Of a DNA stretch of 64,000 nucleotides, positions 63,949-64,000 are shown piece after piece. The position numbers were made by a program, and so were the translations under genes. The stretch's first letter is position 1; the number at the start of each line of letters is the position of its first letter. The notes below the pieces were generated by a model, which worked only from the letters and a program-made list of their open reading frames with translations, ran no database searches and was not told where the DNA came from. The DNA is from Leucobacter sp. UCMA 4100 (GTDB lineage: Bacteria; Actinomycetota; Actinomycetes; Actinomycetales; Microbacteriaceae), in NCBI RefSeq assembly GCF_027853335.1, contig NZ_JAFEUS010000002.1, forward strand, positions 2,749,294 to 2,813,293. Reading direction: 5' to 3'.

Positions 63949-64000
63949 ATGTCACAGCTTGAAACAGAACAGCACGGTTTTCGCGCGCACAGCGACGGAG
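63949..64000 (+). CDS. sufD: Start of sufD (cut by window edge)
   Basis: ATG 2 nt after the sufB stop opens a frame reading SQLETEQHGFRAHSDG. Position in the suf operon, not sequence, supports the assignment. Confidence 0.6.
   Translation, partial: MSQLETEQHGFRAHSDG

Overview
The window is chromosomal DNA of a high-GC Gram-positive bacterium. WhiA, RbpA, the actinobacterial SOS box TCGAAC-N4-GTTCGA, an ileS T-box with a very short stem I, the paired ClpP1/ClpP2 and many leaderless genes point to Actinobacteria. The gene order (thrS-HIT-yebC-ruvC, recO-uppS-dusB-dgt-dnaG, ileS-folC-ndk, uvrC-rapZ-whiA, pgk-tpiA-secG-rbpA, tkt-tal-pgi, ctaB/ctaA, suf) fits Micrococcales, probably Microbacteriaceae. 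That placement is inference; no rRNA gene is present to test it.

Layout. 1-5.5 kb: the end of an alpha/beta hydrolase gene, a dicarboxylate-type symporter, zapE, a membrane-anchored MazF-like protein, a membrane HExxH protein and four tRNA genes (Val-CAC, Gly-GCC, Cys-GCA, Val-GAC). 5.6-19.3 kb: an acyl-CoA synthetase, then translation and DNA-repair housekeeping (thrS, HIT, yebC, ruvC), a TRIC channel protein, recO-uppS-dusB-dgt-dnaG and an orphan ABC ATPase. 19.4-25.4 kb is the accessory part. It holds tRNA-Gly, an 8-bp tandem repeat, and tRNA-Asn followed by a segment of about 0.55 kb that occurs twice. The two copies flank a lower-GC insert carrying a cold-shock cassette. Beyond it lie small unknown genes, two tandem acidic mini-proteins, a Cys-rich lipoprotein, an Excalibur protein and tRNA-Pro. 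25.4-34.6 kb: tig-clpP1-clpP2-clpX, a lipoprotein, valS and mgtE with a long structured leader. 34.9-50 kb: T-box-controlled ileS, folC, DUF4233, ndk and the uvrB/uvrA/uvrC excision-repair genes, interrupted by a RES/MbcA-type toxin-antitoxin pair, then rapZ and whiA. 51-59 kb: sodA, pgk-tpiA-secG-rbpA, convergent with tkt-tal-pgi. 59.5-64 kb: ctaB, a monooxygenase-fold protein, ctaA, sufB and the start of sufD.

How the genes work together. uvrB and uvrA each have a LexA-box-like site, so excision repair is probably SOS-controlled. ClpP1P2 with ClpX and trigger factor form a proteostasis block. CtaB and CtaA make heme O and then heme A. pgk/tpiA plus tkt/tal/pgi cover lower glycolysis and the non-oxidative pentose phosphate pathway, but gap and zwf-opcA-pgl are absent from places where related actinobacteria often carry them.

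The most notable signals are: (i) the duplicated tRNA-Asn/monooxygenase segment around the csp cassette, which has the geometry of a Campbell-type integration; (ii) a 22-bp-arm palindrome inside it that shows a compensatory change between the two copies; (iii) a second palindrome family present twice, both times between convergent genes; (iv) a consistent set of leaderless genes with a -10 box 6-7 nt before the start codon; and (v) the toxin-antitoxin pair inside the uvr locus.
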